In this document: positions 1 to 10,674 of the stretch, one piece after another
How positions within the stretch are numbered: the stretch's first letter is position 1
Layout of the letters: each line of letters starts with the position of its first letter
Origin: Paracoccus mutanolyticus
GTDB lineage: Bacteria; Pseudomonadota; Alphaproteobacteria; Rhodobacterales; Rhodobacteraceae
Reading direction: 5' to 3'
Assembly (NCBI RefSeq): GCF_003285265.1
Contig: NZ_CP030239.1
Span: 1,054,001-1,118,000, forward strand
Length of the DNA: 64,000 nt
Program-made: the position numbers and the translations under genes
Notes under the pieces: generated by a model
What the model was told of the DNA's origin: nothing
The model's database searches: none
The model's input: the letters and a program-made list of their open reading frames with translations, nothing else

Positions 1-3000
1 TTGGCGGCGATCAGGCTGTCGCGGATCACGCCCGCCGCATGCAGCACCACGTCAAGGCTGCCGAAGCGCGCGCGCACCTCGGCCGCGGCGCGGGCCATGT
101 CCTCGGCGCTGGTCACATCGGCCCGGATCGCCAGGACCTGGGCGCCCAGCGATTCCAGGTGCCGGACCGCGGCAGTCACGGGCGCGGCGTCCGTCCGCCC
201 GCGCGTGGTCAGCGCCAGCTTCACCCCGCGCGGCGCAAGCTCGCGCGCGATGGCCTGTCCGATGCCGCCAAAGCCCCCGGTGATCAGGCAGACGGCACCG
301 TCCGGGATGCCCGCCATGCCGTCCTCGGCCAGGGCGACGCGTTCCAGCGACTGTTCAAAGCGGCGCCCGTCGCGCCAGGCGGCCAGCGCCCCGCCCGAAG
401 GCGCCAGCGCCTCCTCGAGCAGCATGGACGCGGCGGCGTCCTGCCCCTTGCGGTCGGGCAGGCGGATGTCGACCAGCCGCGCCGAAACCTGGGGCATTTC
501 GTGGGGCAACACGCGGATCGGACCGGCGGCGCAGGCCTTTTCGGGCGCGCTGGCGGCTTCGCCCGCGACCTGCAGCGCGTCGTTGCAGACCGCGATCAGG
601 TCGAGCCGGGCGTCCGGCAGTTCGGTTCCCAGCGCCTGCGCCAGATGCAGCAGGCTGAAATAGCCGCGTTCCAACTGGCTGTTGAGCAGGCTGGACCCGG
701 CGCGGAAGCTGGCCCCGCGGGTCAGCGACCACAGATGCAGGATGCGGTCTGGCACGCGATCCTGCGCCGCAAGCGCGGCCAGCAGCATCTCATAGCCCTC
801 GCGGTCGGATTCGACGGGCAGGGTAAAGCGCCCCTCGCCCTTGTCGGCGAAGGTGTCGGCGATCGAGACCACGGCCACGCCCTGGTCCAGCGCGCGCAGC
901 AGTTCCGCCAGCCGGTCGCCGATGCCCAGATCGTCGGCAAAGACCAGCCAGTTGCGCCGCTGGGATGCGATGGGACCCTTGGGCCCGATCTCGATGGCGG
1001 GCGAGGCGAGCTTCCAGGCCGGGCGCCATCCCCAGGCGGCCGGATCCTCGATCCGGGCCAGTTCCGCCTCGGCCTCGGCCACTGCCGTGGTCGAGCGTTC
1101 GATGAAATAGCGCTTGCGCTGGAACTGGTAACCCGGCAGCGACAGCCGACGACGCCGCGCACCGCCCCAGATCTGGTCCCAGTCGATATGGCCGCCGCAG
1201 GCCCAGACCCGCGCCAGCGCCGCCATGAAATAGGCGTCGTCCGCCGTCGCGTGGTCGCGGTGGCGCAGGGTCGAGATGACCTGCCCCGCATTGACCGCAG
1301 GAGCGCCTTGGCCATGGCCGCATGGCCCGGCCTGGCCCGACCTCAAGGAAGATGCGGTCCGGGTTCTGCGCCAGATGCGCGATGCCGTCGGCAAAGCGCA
1401 CCGTGCCGCGCAGGTGCTGGACCGCAATAATCGGGCTGGTCGCCTCGGCCTCGGTCAGCGGCTGGCCGCTGCGGTTCGAGATGATCGGGATCTGCGGCGC
1501 ATTGAGCGGGATCGAGGCCAGATAGGCGCGGAATTCGGCCAGGATGCCTTCGAGCATGCGCGAATGGGCCGCGATCGAGATGGCGATGCGCTGGCATTCG
1601 ACCTCGCGCGCGGCCATGCGGGCGGCGAACTGGTCCAGCACCGCATCGGGGCCCGAGACGACCGACATCGAGGGGCCGTTGACCGCCGCCAGGTCCAGTC
1701 CCAGCGTATCCAGTTCGGCCTGGAATTCGACCGGCTCCAGCGGCACGGACAGCATCCCGCCGGCGGGCACGCGGTCGAACAGCAGCCCGCGCAGCCGGAC
1801 CAGGCCGATGCAATCCTCGAAGCTCATGACCCCGGCGATGCAGGCGGCGGTGTTTTCGCCCATGGAATGGCCGATCAGCGCCGTGGGCCGCACGCCCCAG
1901 CTGATCCACAGCTGCGCCAGCGCGTATTCCGGATCATCAGCAGCGGCAGTTGCAGCGAGGGCTGCAGCAGTCGGCGGTCCGCCTCGGCCTCGGCCCCCGG
2001 TTCGGGCAGCCACAGCGCGCGCAGGTCCGTGCCATGCGCCTGCGCCATGTGGTCAAGGCCGCGGTCCATCCATTCGCGGAAAACGGGCTCGGTCTGGTAA
2101 AGGCCGCGCGCCATGCCGGCGTATTGCGCACCCCCGCCCGGCAGCATGAAGACCGGCTCGGCCCCCTCGGCCACCAGCTGATGGTCGAACACCAGCCGGT
2201 TGTCGCCCCCGTCCAGCAGTGCCGCCGCCTCGGCCGCGTCATGGGCGACCAGCACCCGGCGGCGGTCGAACTGGCGCCGCCCTTGCGTCAGGGTAAAGGA
2301 CAGGTCGGCCATGTCGACGCCCGGATTGGCCCGCAGCCAGGCCGCCAGCGCCGCGCCATTGGCATCGACCGCGGCCTTGCTGCGCCCGGACACGGCGACG
2401 ATATGGAAGGGCCAGTCGGAGTCCTCGGCCGCCACAGGCGCCGGGGGCTGTTCCAGCACGCAATGGGCGTTGGTGCCGCCCACCCCCAGCGAGTTGACGC
2501 CCGCCCGGCGCAGGCCCGCGACCGGCCAGTCGCCCAGGCGGTCGTTGACCTGGAACGGCCCGCCCTCGAAGTCGATGGCGGGGTTCGGCGCCTCATAGCC
2601 CAGGCTGGCGGGGATGCGGCCGTGATGAACCGCCAGCGCCGACTTGATCAGCCCGGCGCTGCCCGCCGCCGTGTCCAGGTGCCCGATGTTGGTCTTGACC
2701 GAGCCGATGCGGCAAGGCCCCTGCCGCGTGCCGTCGGACACCCGCGCATAGGCCTGGTTCAGCGCCGCGACCTCGATCGGGTCGCCCAGGGCGGTCCCGG
2801 TGCCATGGCATTCCACATAGCCGATGCTGTCCGGCTGACGCCCGACATCACCAGCGCCTCGGCGATGGCCTGGGCCTGGCCCTCGACGCTGGGCGCAAGG
2901 TAGCCGGCCTTGGCCGCGCCGTCGTTGTTGATCGCGCTGCCCTTGATGACGGCCCAGACATGGTCGCCGTCGGCGATGGCATCCCGCAGCCGGCGCAGCA

Positions 3001-3763
3001 CCACGACGCCCGCGCCGCTGCCGAACACCGTGCCCTGCGCCCGGTGATCGAAGGCGTGGCAATGGCCGTCGGGCGACAGGATCTCGTTTTCCTTGTAGAG
3101 ATAGCCCAGACCATGCGGCATCTCGATGGTGACGCCGCCGGCCAGCGCCATGTCGGTTTCGCCCGAGTTGAGCGACTGGCAGGCCATGTGGATCGCCACC
3201 AGCGAGGTCGAGCACGCCGTCTGCACGTTGATCGACGGGCCGGTCAGATCGAAGACATGGCTGACGCGGGTGGACAGGAAGTCCTTGTCGTTGCCGGTGT
3301 GGCGCAGCAGGAAATGGCCGACGCCATCGACCAGGTCGCGGTTCGAGCAGACGTTCCAGTAGAAATAGCTGCCCATCCCGCAGCCTGCCCAGACGCCGAT
3401 ATTGCCCGCGAAACGTTCCGGGACATGGGCCGCATCCTCGAGCGCGTGCCAGCAGGTTTCCAAAAACTTGCGGTGCTGGGGATCCATGATCGCGGCTTCC
3501 TTGGGCGAGAGGCCGAAGAATTCCGCGTCGAATTCGTCGTACTGGCCCAGGATCGCCGCCGCCGGCACATAGTTCGGGTCCGACAGCCGCGCCCGCGATT
3601 CGCCCCGCGCGATCAGCTCGGCCTGGGGGATGCGCTGGATCGATTCCACCCCCCGGCACAGATTGTCCCAATATTCCGTGACATTGGACGCCCCAGGAAG
3701 CTGGGCCGCCATCCCGACGATAGCGATATCGGTTTCGGAAATCTGACTTTCGTCGAAGGCCAT
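1..3763 (-). CDS. Type I polyketide synthase, KS-AT-KR, truncated at left edge and frameshifted
   Basis: This is a modular type I polyketide synthase, which condenses acyl and malonyl-type units on a carrier domain. Reading leftward from the start, a ketosynthase lies at about 3735-2460, with active-site Cys in VQTACSTSLVA and the two His motifs ECHGTGTALGDP and KTNIGHLDTAAG. An acyltransferase follows at about 2140-1300, with the Ser motif GHSMGENTAA. The post-AT motif YQFQRKRYFIE comes next, then a ketoreductase structural half and a Rossmann nucleotide motif ITGGFGGIGQ near 290-320. No dehydratase is visible between AT and KR. The C-terminus, including any carrier domain, lies off the window. 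Reading-frame changes occur near 2830, 1940 and 1320; homology continues across each, so they look like indel errors. The start at 3763 is chosen because GAAGAGG precedes it by 6 bases. The gene sits 99 bases downstream of a polysaccharide-polymerase-like gene on the same strand. The product is unknown. Confidence 0.85.
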
Positions 3764-3862
3764 GTCATGCCTCTTCAATGTGGACACGTCGTTTCTGGCA
3801 GAAATTAATTTAACAACTGTTGCGCGTATCAGGGGATAGCGAATCCGGGTCCTTTGACCAAC

Positions 3863-5265
3863 CTATAAAACCGTCTGGATGCCTGCCTTTTTAGGCAGAT
3901 ACTGCGGGACCGCGGCCGATGTGCCCGTCGCTTCGACGCCGACGAGCAGCCTTCGGGCATTGCCCAGCAGGGCGCCCGCGGCCAGCCAGGTGATGGGTGT
4001 CTGCGTCGCGTTGGGAATCAGGTCCAGGCAGTTCATCGCCAGCATCAGGGACAGGCAGCCCAGCGACAGGTATTCCTGCCGCACCGGCCCCCCGCCGCCC
4101 TTGGGCATGGCCCGAAGCATGGTGAAGATCGGCACCAGCAGCAGCAGGAAGATCGCCAGATAGCCGTAGATCCCCTTGGCCCCGATCCAGATCACCCACT
4201 GCCCGTCCGGCACCGAGCTGAGCCGCCCGTCATAGGGATCGTAGAACAGCGGCCGCCCCCAGCCGCCCCAGCCGAACAGGGGCCGTTCCAACGCACGCTC
4301 CAGAAGCTGCTCTTCGTTGGTCAGGCGGAACTCCAGCGACCGGCCCCGTTCGGGCGAGATGGCCATCGCGGTGTCGAGGATGCCCTGCATGGGCGAAAAC
4401 GGCGTTGCCCTGAGGGTCGGATAGGTAAAGGCCACCGTGGCGACCAGGGCTGCGACAAGCACCATCAGCCGGGGCCGGGCCAGCGCCACCAGGGGCGCGG
4501 CCATCAGCGTCTGGATCAGCGCGCCGGCGGACTTGCACAGCAGGACGATGCAGCCCAGATAGCAGGCGATCAGGATGTTGCGCCCGGTCGGATTGCCGCG
4601 CGCCAGGGCGATGGCCGCCAGGAACGCCCACATGGTGATCAGCGCGACCCACAGGGGATGTTCCAGGAACACGATGGGTCGATAGCCGCCATAACGGATG
4701 GTCTGGATGAAGTCGTGCTGGAAATAGCCATAGACGATGATGTTCGTCTGCGGGCTGAAGCGCAGTTCGAACAGCATCAGCGCGCTGTAGCACAGGATCC
4801 CCGTCACCAGCGCTTTGAGCAAAACCTCGAGGCCCGCGTGAGCACGATATGCGCAGCTTCGTAAAGTGCGGTACGCACCATCGTGTCGCCGACCCTGGTG
4901 ATCGACATGTTCGGACGCACGTTGATGCCGTCATACAGCGTGTCGGGATTGGTGATCGTGGTCAGCATGGGGCTGGTGAAGTTCATCACCAGCAGCAGGC
5001 TGACGACCAGGCCCATGGGTGGCGGATGCGGGTCGTCGCGGCGCTGGTCGCGGCTCAGGAACAGCATCAGCCCGGCGCAGAGCGCGGGGATCATCGCCTT
5101 GTTGATGCCGGGAAACAGCGGCAGGTCGATCTCGATCAGCGGGGGCAGGATCAGATAGCCGGACAGCATCGTCCAGACCAGCGCGCGCTGGTGGTCCATG
5201 CGCGAAAAGATCACCGCGGTGACCACCGGCCAGATCAGCAGCATCAGCAGTGCGAATGCGGGCAA
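3863..5265 (-). CDS. O-antigen ligase/polymerase-like membrane protein, frameshifted
   Basis: This is a polytopic inner-membrane protein of about 465 residues resembling the O-antigen ligase/polymerase (Wzy_C-like) group. Hydrophobic segments alternate with short loops. A large periplasmic-type loop contains RPLFGWGGWGRPLF, the aromatic/Gly pattern often seen in that loop, followed by further membrane segments. The reading frame breaks near 4825-4845: the N-terminal part (5265 to about 4840) ends in EAAHIVLTRA and the rest resumes at LKALVTGILCYSALMLFE. A one-base indel would rejoin them. It is divergent from the WecG-like gene and lies upstream of the polyketide synthase on the same strand. 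The most likely role is polymerising or transferring a surface polysaccharide. Assignment to polymerase versus ligase cannot be made from sequence alone. Confidence 0.65.
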
Positions 5266-5384
5266 AACCCTGTCTCCCTTGGCCGAAGCGGTGCGGCCTG
5301 TTGCGGATCCGGGCGGAAAGAAGATTGCATTCCCGGCCCGCGCGACCCATCCTGCCCGCAGTCAAGGCCGGATAGTTCCACATC

Positions 5385-6151
5385 ATGCATTTCAGCTTTC
5401 CCGACGGCAATGCCGTTCGGATCAATTGTCCAGATTCCGCATCCCTGCTGTCGCAGGTCCGCACCCGCCTGAGCCGGGGCCAGGGCTTTGCGCTGGCCAC
5501 GATCAACGTCGACCACCTGCAACGGCTGGCCGAGGATGCGGCCTTCCGCCGGGCCTATGCGGCCCAGGACCTGGTCTGCGCCGACGGCAACCCCATCGTG
5601 TGGCTGTCGCGGCTGGCCGGCAGCCCGGTGCAGCTGGCGCCCGGCTCGGACCTGGTGCTGCCGCTGGCGGCCGAGGCGGCGGGCCGGGCCTGCCGGTGGC
5701 GCTGATCGGCAGCAGCGATGAATCGCTGGCCCTGGCCGCCCGCGCCATGCAGGACCGCGTGCCGGGGCTGACGGTCGCGCTGGCCCATGCGCCGGGCTTT
5801 CCCTTCGACCCGGATGGAGAGGAGGGCGCCCAGATCATCGACCGCATTCGGGCATCCGGCGCGCGGCTGTGCTTTCTGGCGCTTGGCGCGCCGCGCCAGG
5901 AACGCTTTGCCATCCGGGCGCGGGATGCGCTGGGGACCGTGGGCTTCGCCTCGATCGGGGCGGGGCTGGATTTCCTGTCGGGCCACCAGAAGCGCGCGCC
6001 CCGGCTGGTGCGGCAGGCCAAGATGGAATGGCTGTGGCGGGCGCTGTCGAACCCCCGCCGGCTGGCGCTGCGCTATGCCAAGGGCTTCACGATCCTGCCA
6101 GGCCATGCCGTGGCTGCCCTGCGGCAGAGGCGCTCCGGCCCGAACGGCTGA
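5385..6151 (+). CDS. WecG/TagA/CpsF family glycosyltransferase, frameshifted
   Basis: This is a GT26-type glycosyltransferase of about 255 residues that would transfer a sugar to a lipid-linked acceptor at the cytoplasmic face during polysaccharide assembly. Family features seen are ATINVDHLQRL with CADGNPIVW (the N-terminal donor/acceptor region), the Rossmann-like segment LPVALIGSSDES, and the C-terminal FLALGAPRQERF followed by GAGLDFLSGHQKRAP. The frame shifts near 5690, within a Gly/Ala-rich stretch between the two halves; the downstream half then reads openly to the stop at 6151. The 3' end overlaps the convergent GT4 gene by 65 bases. Neighbouring genes (polymerase-like protein, GT4) support a polysaccharide locus. 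Confidence 0.8.
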
Positions 6152-7323
6152 ACGCCTGCGCCAGGTGACGCATCCGGGCGTCGAACTCGGCCGCGAAATC
6201 GTGCCCCTGGGCATAGCACAGCGCCGCATCCGCCCGAGCCAGCAGCGACGCGCGGTCGCGTTCCAGCCCGCCGATCAGCGCGGCCATGGCCGACAGGTCC
6301 CCCATCGGCGCGCACCAGCCGCCCCCGCTGTCGGCGACCAGCGCCGCCAGCATCCGGTTGGCAAAGCCCACCACGGGCAGGCCGCAGCCCATCGCCTCGA
6401 GATAGGTGCAGGACGGGTCGGACTGCACATGACAGCTGACGAAAACATCGGCCGTCTGGCGCGACAGAGGCACAAGCCGGGTCTCGAAGGGCACGGGTCC
6501 GTGCAGCCTGACCCGGTCCGACAGCCCGCCGGACGCGATGCCTGCGGCGATGTCGTCCTGCAGGCTGCCGGCGCCATAGATGTCCAGCGTGAATGCCACC
6601 CCCGCCGCCTGCAACGCGCGGGCCAGGGGAACCAGCAGGTGCCCGCCCTTCATCGGCTCCAGCCGGCCCGAATGGATCAGCCGCAGGGGCTCGCCCCGGG
6701 CATGGCGGTCGCGGCGGGCCTGCATGTCCGCCGGGACCGCCATCATGTCCAGCGTCATGCGGTTGTCCAGATAGCGCAGCGGCAGCGGGTTCAGGCCGGC
6801 ATAGTCGCGATCCGCGGGGAAGCCGTTCATCTGGATGCCGTCCGCCGCCCGCAGCGCCGCGCGGCGGTGCCGCTCCTGGCGCAGGTTCCACAGCATGGAC
6901 CACAGCCGTCGGGCCGGACCCCGGCTGCGGTCCAGCCGCGCCACCTGCATCCGGGTGTCCAGCGTGTATTCGATGCCATAGACCACCGACAGGCCCCGCG
7001 CCCGCGCGGCCGGGCCAAGGGCCAGCTGCTCGGTCACGTCGGCGGAACACAGCACCAGCCCCGGCCCGTCGCGCAGGGCGGATTCCAGCGGCGCATCCGG
7101 GGCAAGCAGGGTCGCCTGGAAGGGCAGCGACGCCGGATCGACGGCCGAGGCAAAGGGGAGCCCCTCTGCGCGAGTCTCGCGCAGGACGGCGCGGACCGGC
7201 CCCGCCCATTGCGCGGCATGAAGCGCCATCCCCGACCCGAACTTGTCATCCAGAGCAGGCGGCCATCGGCCCGCGCCCGGCGGGCACGGCAGCGAAAAGC
7301 GTGAGCTCGGGTCGGGCGGACAT
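6087..7323 (-). CDS. Glycosyltransferase family 4, N-terminus frameshifted
   Basis: This is a GT-B fold retaining glycosyltransferase of about 410 residues. The C-terminal nucleotide-sugar domain shows RLIHSGRLEPMKGGHLLV and the Glu-containing SCTYLEAMGCGLPVVGFAN. The N-terminal acceptor domain contains YGIEYTLDTRMQVARL. An uninterrupted frame starts only at an internal ATG (7229). Upstream in another frame, SARPELTLFAAVPAGRGPMA matches the usual N-terminus of such enzymes, and DDKFGSGMALHAAQW continues it, so a one-base indel is placed at about 7245-7262. The start at 7323 has AGGA eight bases upstream. Donor and acceptor cannot be predicted. It converges on the WecG-like gene with overlapping 3' ends. 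Confidence 0.75.
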
Positions 7324-7471
7324 GGCCATCATCCTTTCGATCGGCATCGCCGCCAGAATGGGGCGAAGGCCGACGGGCAACAATGAAATAATCGCCGTGA
7401 TTTGCGGGATTGCCGGGGTCCTGTCGGGCCAAAGGGGCGACGGGGCATCGCGGCCCTGTCGCCCGAAGGGT

Positions 7472-9499
7472 TCAGCGCGCGACCAGTTCCTTGTGGTTGC
7501 GCTGGTGCCGTTCCGCCATCTGCCGGGCCTTGGCGCCGGGAACGAAGGGACGGGCCGCCGGGGCGGGCGTCTCGCGCAGTTCCGGGAACAGGGCAAAGAT
7601 CTCGTCGCGCGCCGCGGCGCCCAAGGCCTTCAGCGCCTCGGCCCCGGTGTAAAGCGATTCGGTCTCGGCCCCGTTCGACAGGACGATCTCGTGCCGGTCG
7701 AACAGGATGTGGAAATACTCCACCGTGTCGACGCGAAGCTCCTCGATCCCCTCGATGGCGGTCAGCTGGCGCGCAGCGACCAGAACCTCGGCGGCGCCGA
7801 ACATGCGCTGCGCGATGGTCGAACGGACCAGCACCCGATGCTGGGGCGAGACCAGCAGATCCTGCCGCGGCAGCCCCTGCCCCAGCGCGCCGGCCCGGAT
7901 GCGGATCGGGTTCAGCCTGGGCGCCAGCGCCAGGTCGACGCGGTCCAGCGCGCGGCCGCCGATCCAGCGGATGGGTTGCAGCCCGTTGTCGCGGGTCACG
8001 ACCAGGTCGCCCGCGCGCAGGTCCTGGACGGCGACCTCTCCGCGCGCCGTCAGGATCATCGTGCCGGCGCAGAAGCAGGGGATGCCGATCGACACCAGCT
8101 TTTCGCGGGTCAGGCTGTCGGGATCGACCCCAGCCAGCCACAGTTCCTCGCCATTCGGGAAGGAAATGACGGCATAGGGATTGCCATACTGGTCGGTATC
8201 GGCCCGCACCACCACGTCGTCCACCTTGATCGGGTTGCCGTCGGCGTCATGCAGGTCGCTGACATCCAGCCGGTCGGCCGGCGCGGGGTTGCCGTCGCTG
8301 TCGCGATCCCCGCCCAGCGAGAACGCCCGCACCGAATCCGCGCCGAAGCCATCCTGCAGGACCAGCGTATCCGACGAGGCGTCATAGACGTTGCGCCCCG
8401 AAAAGATGTCGCCCGTCATCGAGATGAAGTCATTGCCCTTGCCGCCGCTGATGGTGTCGGCGCCCCAGCCGCCCTCCAGCGTGTCGTCGCCATTGCTGCC
8501 GATGATGGAATCGTCGCCCCAGTCGGCGAACACGCGATAGCCGTCCACGTTCGCGTTCGACCCGTCGATCACGTCGTTGCCGTTGCCGGTGCGCATGTTC
8601 TGCATGTTCAGGAAACGGATATGCCCGTCAACCCCGCCCAGCGCGTCGATATCGCCCGAACTCGAACTGTCGAAGACCAGATGCACACCCGCGCTGACGC
8701 CATTTGCGTCGGGCGTGGCGCATTGCCAGGCATTCAGCGTATTGAAGCCCGCGCCGCCGTCGTAAATGTCATTGCCGACCGAGGCGTTGCTGTTGCCGTT
8801 GCCCCAGCGAAAGCCGTCGTCGCCGCCCTCGCCATAGGCCACGTCGTCGCCGCTGCCGGTCTCGATGACATCGTTGCCCTCGCCGCCGTGAACCACGTCG
8901 TTGCCGCCGCCGCTTTGAATATAGTCGGTGCCGGCGCTGCCGTGGATCGTGTCCTCGCCTGCGCCGGAATACAGGCGGATGCCGACCGAATGGATCGGCT
9001 GGCCCTGGCTGTTCAGCCCGTCGTGGTAAAGGATCTGCGCGCCGCGGGCATCGACCAGGTTGTCGCCGTCGCCCAGATAGACACGCTCGATCCCGTCAAA
9101 GGAAATCTCGTTGCCCAGCGCGTCGGTCGCCTGGCCGTCTTCGGTGTTGGAATAGGTGACGGTCAGCCCTTCCGAGGTGCCCAGGTTCAGGCCCAGCGAA
9201 TCGCCGCCGTTGTGGTTGTAGGGGTCAAAGGTATAATTCTCGGAGCCGGCGACCGAGGTGACATGCGTATGGCTCTCGTCCCAGACCGGCTGGTGGTCGT
9301 CGCCGCCGACATAGACGTCTCGGTCGGTGCCATCGGCCGAGCCGTTCCAGTACAGCTTGTCGGCCCCTTCGCCGCCCCTCACCAGGTCGTCGCCCGCACC
9401 ACCATCCAGGATGTCATTGCCCGCGCCGCCGGTCAGCGTATCGTCGTCAGGGGTTCCGATCAGGGTATCCGCACCATCGGTTCCGTCGATAACTGCCAT
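7472..9499 (-). CDS. Secreted RTX calcium-binding protein with C-terminal Hint domain
   Basis: This 675-residue protein is intact. From residue 1 it carries hemolysin-type nonapeptide repeats (for example GGAGNDILDGGAGDD and VVHGGEGNDVIETGSGDD) scattered over roughly residues 10-420. These would bind calcium after type I secretion. From about residue 475 a Hint (hedgehog/intein) domain begins at PCFCAGTMILTARGEV, with VQDLRAGDLVVTRDNGLQP and the internal motif SPQHRVLV. There is no N-terminal signal peptide, as expected for a type I substrate. The start at 9499 is chosen over an upstream extension because CAGGAGCGAGTA immediately precedes the ATG. RTX-Hint proteins are common in Rhodobacteraceae, where the Hint domain is thought to act in autoprocessing. 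No ABC exporter for it lies in this window. Confidence 0.9.
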   Translation of the reverse strand: MAVIDGTDGADTLIGTPDDDTLTGGAGNDILDGGAGDDLVRGGEGADKLYWNGSADGTDRDVYVGGDDHQPVWDESHTHVTSVAGSENYTFDPYNHNGGDSLGLNLGTSEGLTVTYSNTEDGQATDALGNEISFDGIERVYLGDGDNLVDARGAQILYHDGLNSQGQPIHSVGIRLYSGAGEDTIHGSAGTDYIQSGGGNDVVHGGEGNDVIETGSGDDVAYGEGGDDGFRWGNGNSNASVGNDIYDGGAGFNTLNAWQCATPDANGVSAGVHLVFDSSSSGDIDALGGVDGHIRFLNMQNMRTGNGNDVIDGSNANVDGYRVFADWGDDSIIGSNGDDTLEGGWGADTISGGKGNDFISMTGDIFSGRNVYDASSDTLVLQDGFGADSVRAFSLGGDRDSDGNPAPADRLDVSDLHDADGNPIKVDDVVVRADTDQYGNPYAVISFPNGEELWLAGVDPDSLTREKLVSIGIPCFCAGTMILTARGEVAVQDLRAGDLVVTRDNGLQPIRWIGGRALDRVDLALAPRLNPIRIRAGALGQGLPRQDLLVSPQHRVLVRSTIAQRMFGAAEVLVAARQLTAIEGIEELRVDTVEYFHILFDRHEIVLSNGAETESLYTGAEALKALGAAARDEIFALFPELRETPAPAARPFVPGAKARQMAERHQRNHKELVAR

Positions 9500-9627
9500 T
9501 ACTCGCTCCTGAAAAATCTTTATACAATCCGCCCTGGCCCAGTGACGGGGCTGCCGAATCCTGTCGGCACATATCTGCCGGTGTAAGCCGAATGTCGCCG
9601 GAACAAGAGCTATCCTTTTGGACAGGA

Positions 9628-10674
9628 TCAGGGGGTCGCGGCACCCGCCAGCACCAGCCATCGGCTGCCCTGGGCCGTGATATGGACGGCTTCGCCCGGC
9701 TGGGGAAGCCGCGCCGAGGGGGCGTTGAAACGGTCCACGACGATATCCTGCCCGGCCACGCGCAGCCGCAGCCTCTGGACCGAGCCCAGGAACTCGGCCC
9801 CCGCCACCTCGGCCGGGATGCCGCTGTCGCCAAGCACCAGCCCCTCGGGGCGCGCGGCCAGCGTCAGCGGGCCGGACGGAACGGCGTGATCCAGCCGCAC
9901 GTCGACCCCCGCCACGCGCAGATGGCCCGCCGCGCCATCGACCACCTCGGCCGGGAAGCGGTTCAGGGTGCCCACGAAGCCTGCAACGAAATCCGTCGCC
10001 GGATGGTCGTAGATCTCGCGCGGGGTGCCGGTCTGGTCGGCCACACCCTGATGCATGACGACGATGCGGTCCGAGATCGACAGCGCCTCCTCCTGATCGT
10101 GGGTGACGAAGATGGTGGTGATGCCCAACTGCCGCTGGATCTCGCGGATCTGGTTGCGCAGGGACACGCGGATCTTGGCGTCCAGAGCCGACAAGGGCTC
10201 GTCCAGCAGCAGGACGCGGGGGCGCGGCGCCAGGGCTCGGGCCAGCGCCACGCGCTGCTGCTGACCGCCCGACAGCTGCCAGGGATAGCGCCCGCCCAGG
10301 TCGGGCAGGCCGATCAGTTCCAGCATCTCGGCCACGCGGGACGCGCGCTCGGCCCGGGCCACGCCCGCGACCTTCAGCCCGAAGCCCACGTTCTCGGCGA
10401 CCGTCAGGTTCGGGAACAGCGCATAGTCCTGGAACACCATGCCGATGCGGCGCTGGTTCGGGCGCGCCCGCGTGACGTCCTGCCCGTCGATCAGGATGCG
10501 CCCGGCGCTGGGGCTTTCGAACCCCGCCACCATGCGCAGCACCGTGGTCTTTCCGCAGCCCGAGGGGCCCAGGAAGGACACGAACTCGCCCTTTTCGACG
10601 GACAGGCTGAAATCATGCACCACCTTGGTCGGCCCGAAGGATTTTTGCAGGTGGTCCAGGGTCAGAAAGCTCAT
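9628..10674 (-). CDS. ABC importer ATP-binding protein (PotA/FbpC-like)
   Basis: This is an intact 348-residue ATPase energising uptake through the adjacent permease. It has Walker A GPSGCGKTT (about residue 36), Q-loop VFQDYALFPNLTV, signature [15 protein letters not shown], Walker B LLLDEPLSALD and switch His in FVTHDQEEAL. A C-terminal TOBE-type domain (about residues 265-345) is typical of the spermidine/putrescine and ferric-iron ATPases. Its start overlaps the permease stop by four bases (ATGA), so the two are translationally coupled. With the binding protein at 12342 it forms a complete importer. The substrate cannot be decided from sequence; polyamine, iron and phosphonate systems are all plausible. 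Confidence 0.9.
   Translation of the reverse strand: MSFLTLDHLQKSFGPTKVVHDFSLSVEKGEFVSFLGPSGCGKTTVLRMVAGFESPSAGRILIDGQDVTRARPNQRRIGMVFQDYALFPNLTVAENVGFGLKVAGVARAERASRVAEMLELIGLPDLGGRYPWQLSGGQQQRVALARALAPRPRVLLLDEPLSALDAKIRVSLRNQIREIQRQLGITTIFVTHDQEEALSISDRIVVMHQGVADQTGTPREIYDHPATDFVAGFVGTLNRFPAEVVDGAAGHLRVAGVDVRLDHAVPSGPLTLAARPEGLVLGDSGIPAEVAGAEFLGSVQRLRLRVAGQDIVVDRFNAPSARLPQPGEAVHITAQGSRWLVLAGAATP

Noticed and set aside
39..1430. Long plus-strand open frames over the PKS (for example 39-1430 and 1276-2100)
   Set aside because: Their translations are Arg/Gln/Ala-rich, without domains, and mirror the minus-strand PKS, whose KS, AT and KR motifs are clear. They are GC-rich shadow frames.
7950..9480. 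A CRISPR or tandem-repeat array in the RTX gene
   Set aside because: The periodicity is the coding GGxGxD nonapeptide pattern. Repeat units vary in sequence and there are no spacers.
6593..9586. A 997-codon plus-strand open frame across the GT4 gene and the RTX-Hint gene
   Set aside because: It is antisense to two well-supported genes and reads as repetitive Val/Ala/Gly-rich text caused by the RTX repeats. No start signal or domain supports it.
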